From Gordonia iterans (GTDB lineage Bacteria > Actinomycetota > Actinomycetes > Mycobacteriales > Mycobacteriaceae): DNA of 64,000 nucleotides. Position 1 is the first letter of the stretch. Each line of letters opens with the position of its first letter. Made by a program: the position numbers and the translations under genes. This document shows positions 61,434-64,000 of the stretch, one piece after another. The DNA lies in contig NZ_CP027433.1 in assembly GCF_002993285.1 (NCBI RefSeq), forward strand, positions 3,100,001 to 3,164,000. Direction: 5' to 3'. Below the pieces are notes generated by a model. It saw nothing but the letters and a program-made list of their open reading frames with translations. It did not search any database and had not been told where the DNA came from.

Positions 61434-61927
61434 AGGCCTTCCATCCGGATACGGGCGGCCTCCGACAGCCGGGCGCGCAGGGCCTGCGCGTCATCGCGGG
61501 ACAGCCCGTAGATCACCGCGTCCGACGTGGCGCTGGCCGTGTGGAGTTTCAGCGTCGCCAGGCCGAACAGCCGCAGCAGCGGCCCCTCCTCCAGGTCGAC
61601 GAACTGGATCCGCCCGTAGGGCACCACGGTCACCGAGCGCCACAGGATGCCGCTCGCGACCACGAGGTCGTCGGCGAGTTCGGCGTACCGATGCGCGTCG
61701 GCGCGGCGCACCGAGATCCACAGGACCAGGAGCAGAAACGCGAGGCACCCCGCGGCGATCAGCAAGATCCACCACTTGGCGAACACCGCCGCGCACACCA
61801 GCGCCGCGATCAGCGGGAGCGAACCCGAGACCGCGGCGGACAGCAGCTCAGCGGAGCGGTAGCGCGGCGACATCGGCGTCAGCGCCGTCGAACGCGGGTC
61901 GAGGTAGTCGACGGGATATGCGGTCAT
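61430..61927 (-). CDS. bPH2 (DUF304) membrane protein, YdbS-like
   Basis: 165 residues: two membrane helices (about 32-70) and one bPH2 domain (DLVVASGILWRSVTVVPYGRIQFVDLEEGPLLRLFGLATLKLHT). First of a coupled pair with the YdbT-like gene (GTGA overlap). ATG 61927 lies 6 nt after TAAGGT. Confidence 0.88.
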   Translation of the reverse strand: MTAYPVDYLDPRSTALTPMSPRYRSAELLSAAVSGSLPLIAALVCAAVFAKWWILLIAAGCLAFLLLVLWISVRRADAHRYAELADDLVVASGILWRSVTVVPYGRIQFVDLEEGPLLRLFGLATLKLHTASATSDAVIYGLSRDDAQALRARLSEAARIRMEGL

Positions 61928-61933
61928 GGCCCC

Positions 61934-61939
61934 ACCTTA
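61934..61939 (-). promoter_or_regulatory. -10 hexamer TAAGGT, leaderless promoter of the bPH2 pair
   Basis: On the minus strand TAAGGT is followed by 6 nt and the ATG. Confidence 0.6.
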
Positions 61940-62019
61940 GGGAACCGGTCCGGCGGAGCCTCGTGGCCCGTCGTCGCCGAAGCCCGCACCAGCCCGGGCA
62001 GTTCCGCCCCAGCTTTTCC

Positions 62020-62052
62020 GTTCCGCCCTATACCGGAGCCATAGGGCGGAAC
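62020..62052. terminator. Perfect 12-bp hairpin downstream of nrdF
   Basis: GTTCCGCCCTAT (62020-62031), 9-nt loop, ATAGGGCGGAAC (62041-62052). It begins 29 bp after the nrdF stop on the minus strand. There is no T run on that side, so it may be a bidirectional or rho-assisted terminator. The arm sequence GTTCCGCCC also occurs at 62001. Confidence 0.6.
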
Positions 62053-62081
62053 GAGTTTCCCGGGGCGCAACCGCGCCCGCG

Positions 62082-63170
<1,089 letters not shown>

Positions 63171-63185
63171 TCACGCCGGTGCCGA

Positions 63186-63201
63186 CCACAAGATGCTGTG
63201 C
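63186..63201 (-). promoter_or_regulatory. NrdR-box-like site, distal
   Basis: CCACAAGATGCTGTGC with CACA and TGTG arms. Together with the proximal site it would place nrdF under the ATP/dATP-sensing repressor NrdR. Confidence 0.58.
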
Positions 63202-63299
63202 CAACTGCCCCGACGGTCGGTCATTTCGGGAAGCGTTCCGGGCGTGTCGCCGTCGCGCCCTAGACTTGGGGCTCCGTACGACGACGACGGTGAGACGAG

Positions 63300-64000
63300 A
63301 TGCGGCGCAAGAGCCTCCCGCTGCCCGTGCCCCGGCGCGGGCTGTCGTCGAGGCACGAACGCCCGCGCTGGTGGGCCCGAGCCCGTTCCGGCCGGTGGCG
63401 CAGCGACTTACTCGGCGTCGCCACGGGCCGGTCCGGGCCCCCGCTGGTGCGGCGTCGCGTCCGGTACTACCTCTCGCTGCTGGGCCTGGTGGTGGTGATG
63501 TTCGGCGCCGAACTCGCCGTGCACTTCACCCACGGTGCGTCGACTCGCTGGCTGATGGCGGCGGTCGCACTGGTCGCCGCCATGCTCGCCCTGGGCTCGG
63601 GCCTGACGCTCGACGACCTCGGGCTCTCCCGGGCCACCCGAGCGCGAGGACTCCGGTACTCGTCGTGGGTCGTCGCCGGGACGGTCGCGGTGATCGCGAT
63701 CGGTCTCGCGGTCCCCCCGGTCCGCGAGTTCTTCCACAACGACGCCTACCGGGAACTCGGTCCGGCGCTAGTCTCGGCACTGGTGCTGATCCCGGTGCTG
63801 ACCGTGATCCCCGAAGAGCTCCTGTTCCGGGGCGTGCTGCTCGGAGCGCTGCTGCGCCGGCACTCCGAGGCCGCCGCGATCGGCGTCCAGGCACTGCTGT
63901 TCGGCCTGTGGCACGTGGTGACCTCGCTGGGCCTGTCGGAAGGCAACCGCGGCATCGCCGGCGCGGTCGGCAACGGCCCGGCCGGGGTCGCGCTCGGCAT
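63300..64000 (+). CDS. CPBP-family (Abi/CAAX) intramembrane protease, 3'-truncated
   Basis: The frame opens at ATG 63300 (after GAGACGAG; TAGACT at 63261-63266 is a likely -10) and runs without a stop to the window end, 233 codons. Basic, Trp-rich cytoplasmic N-terminus (about 1-60), then several hydrophobic helices. The CPBP motif 1 is VIPEELLFRGVLLGALLRR (Glu-Glu...Arg) and motif 2 FGLWHVVTSLG (His). Such proteins cleave prenylated or other membrane substrates or protect against bacteriocins. Target unknown. Confidence 0.85.
   Translation, partial: MRRKSLPLPVPRRGLSSRHERPRWWARARSGRWRSDLLGVATGRSGPPLVRRRVRYYLSLLGLVVVMFGAELAVHFTHGASTRWLMAAVALVAAMLALGSGLTLDDLGLSRATRARGLRYSSWVVAGTVAVIAIGLAVPPVREFFHNDAYRELGPALVSALVLIPVLTVIPEELLFRGVLLGALLRRHSEAAAIGVQALLFGLWHVVTSLGLSEGNRGIAGAVGNGPAGVALG

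Overview
The window looks like chromosomal DNA of a high-GC mycolic-acid actinobacterium (order Mycobacteriales). Gordonia or a close relative is my best guess. Three things support this: heavy use of GTG starts; many starts with a TANNNT hexamer 6-8 nt upstream and no Shine-Dalgarno sequence (leaderless transcripts); and a gene order that, as I remember it, follows Mycobacterium tuberculosis Rv3005c-Rv3048c closely. I see no rRNA, tRNA, phage, insertion sequence or CRISPR array.

Layout. 1-3.2 kb: the end of mgtE, then ilvD. 3.5-8.4 kb: DoxX, the LppZ-like lipoprotein, gatB, and small PspC and DUF1707 genes. 8.4-13.4 kb: pfkA, a NarL/DesK-type two-component system, and divergent from it a secreted phospholipase A2-like protein coupled to a membrane alpha/beta hydrolase. 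13.4-18.9 kb: gatCA, an ACT-domain gene, ligA and an MmcQ/YjbR protein. 18.9-22.7 kb: a CcdA/DsbA/MFS operon opposite a GntR regulator with a clear operator. 22.7-27.7 kb: a run of minus-strand genes for tRNA thiolation and sulfur transfer (iscS-mnmA), a MetE-like protein, and an OlsA/OlsB-like acyltransferase pair. 28-29.8 kb: etfBA. 29.9-41.4 kb: a block matching the methylglucose lipopolysaccharide (MGLP) region (methyltransferase, GH57 branching enzyme, GT4 glucosyltransferase, LbH acyltransferase, two more methyltransferases), with an AIM24 gene and a DUF559-type gene inserted, ending at echA17. 41.5-53 kb: a LigD-type primase-polymerase, PAP2 phosphatase, Nudix, ABC ATPase, LLM oxidoreductase, PTH2, deacetylase-like lipoprotein, serB and ctaD. 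53-64 kb: fecB, a HelZ/SWIM pair, an AurF-type diiron enzyme with a DUF4873 partner, a bPH2 membrane pair, nrdF, and a CPBP membrane protease cut by the window end.

Most genes are housekeeping. The unusual content is repetitive DNA. At least five families of short GC-rich elements fill the gaps between convergent genes. They form tandem arrays against the 3' ends of ligA and serB. Related sequence also occurs in frame inside four protein genes (GH57 enzyme, GT4 enzyme, primase-polymerase, SWIM protein), in one case inside a conserved active-site motif.

All family and ortholog assignments come from reading motifs and from memory; no database search was run. Start codons were chosen from leaderless -10 spacing, Shine-Dalgarno sites, 4-bp overlaps with the upstream gene, and family length.
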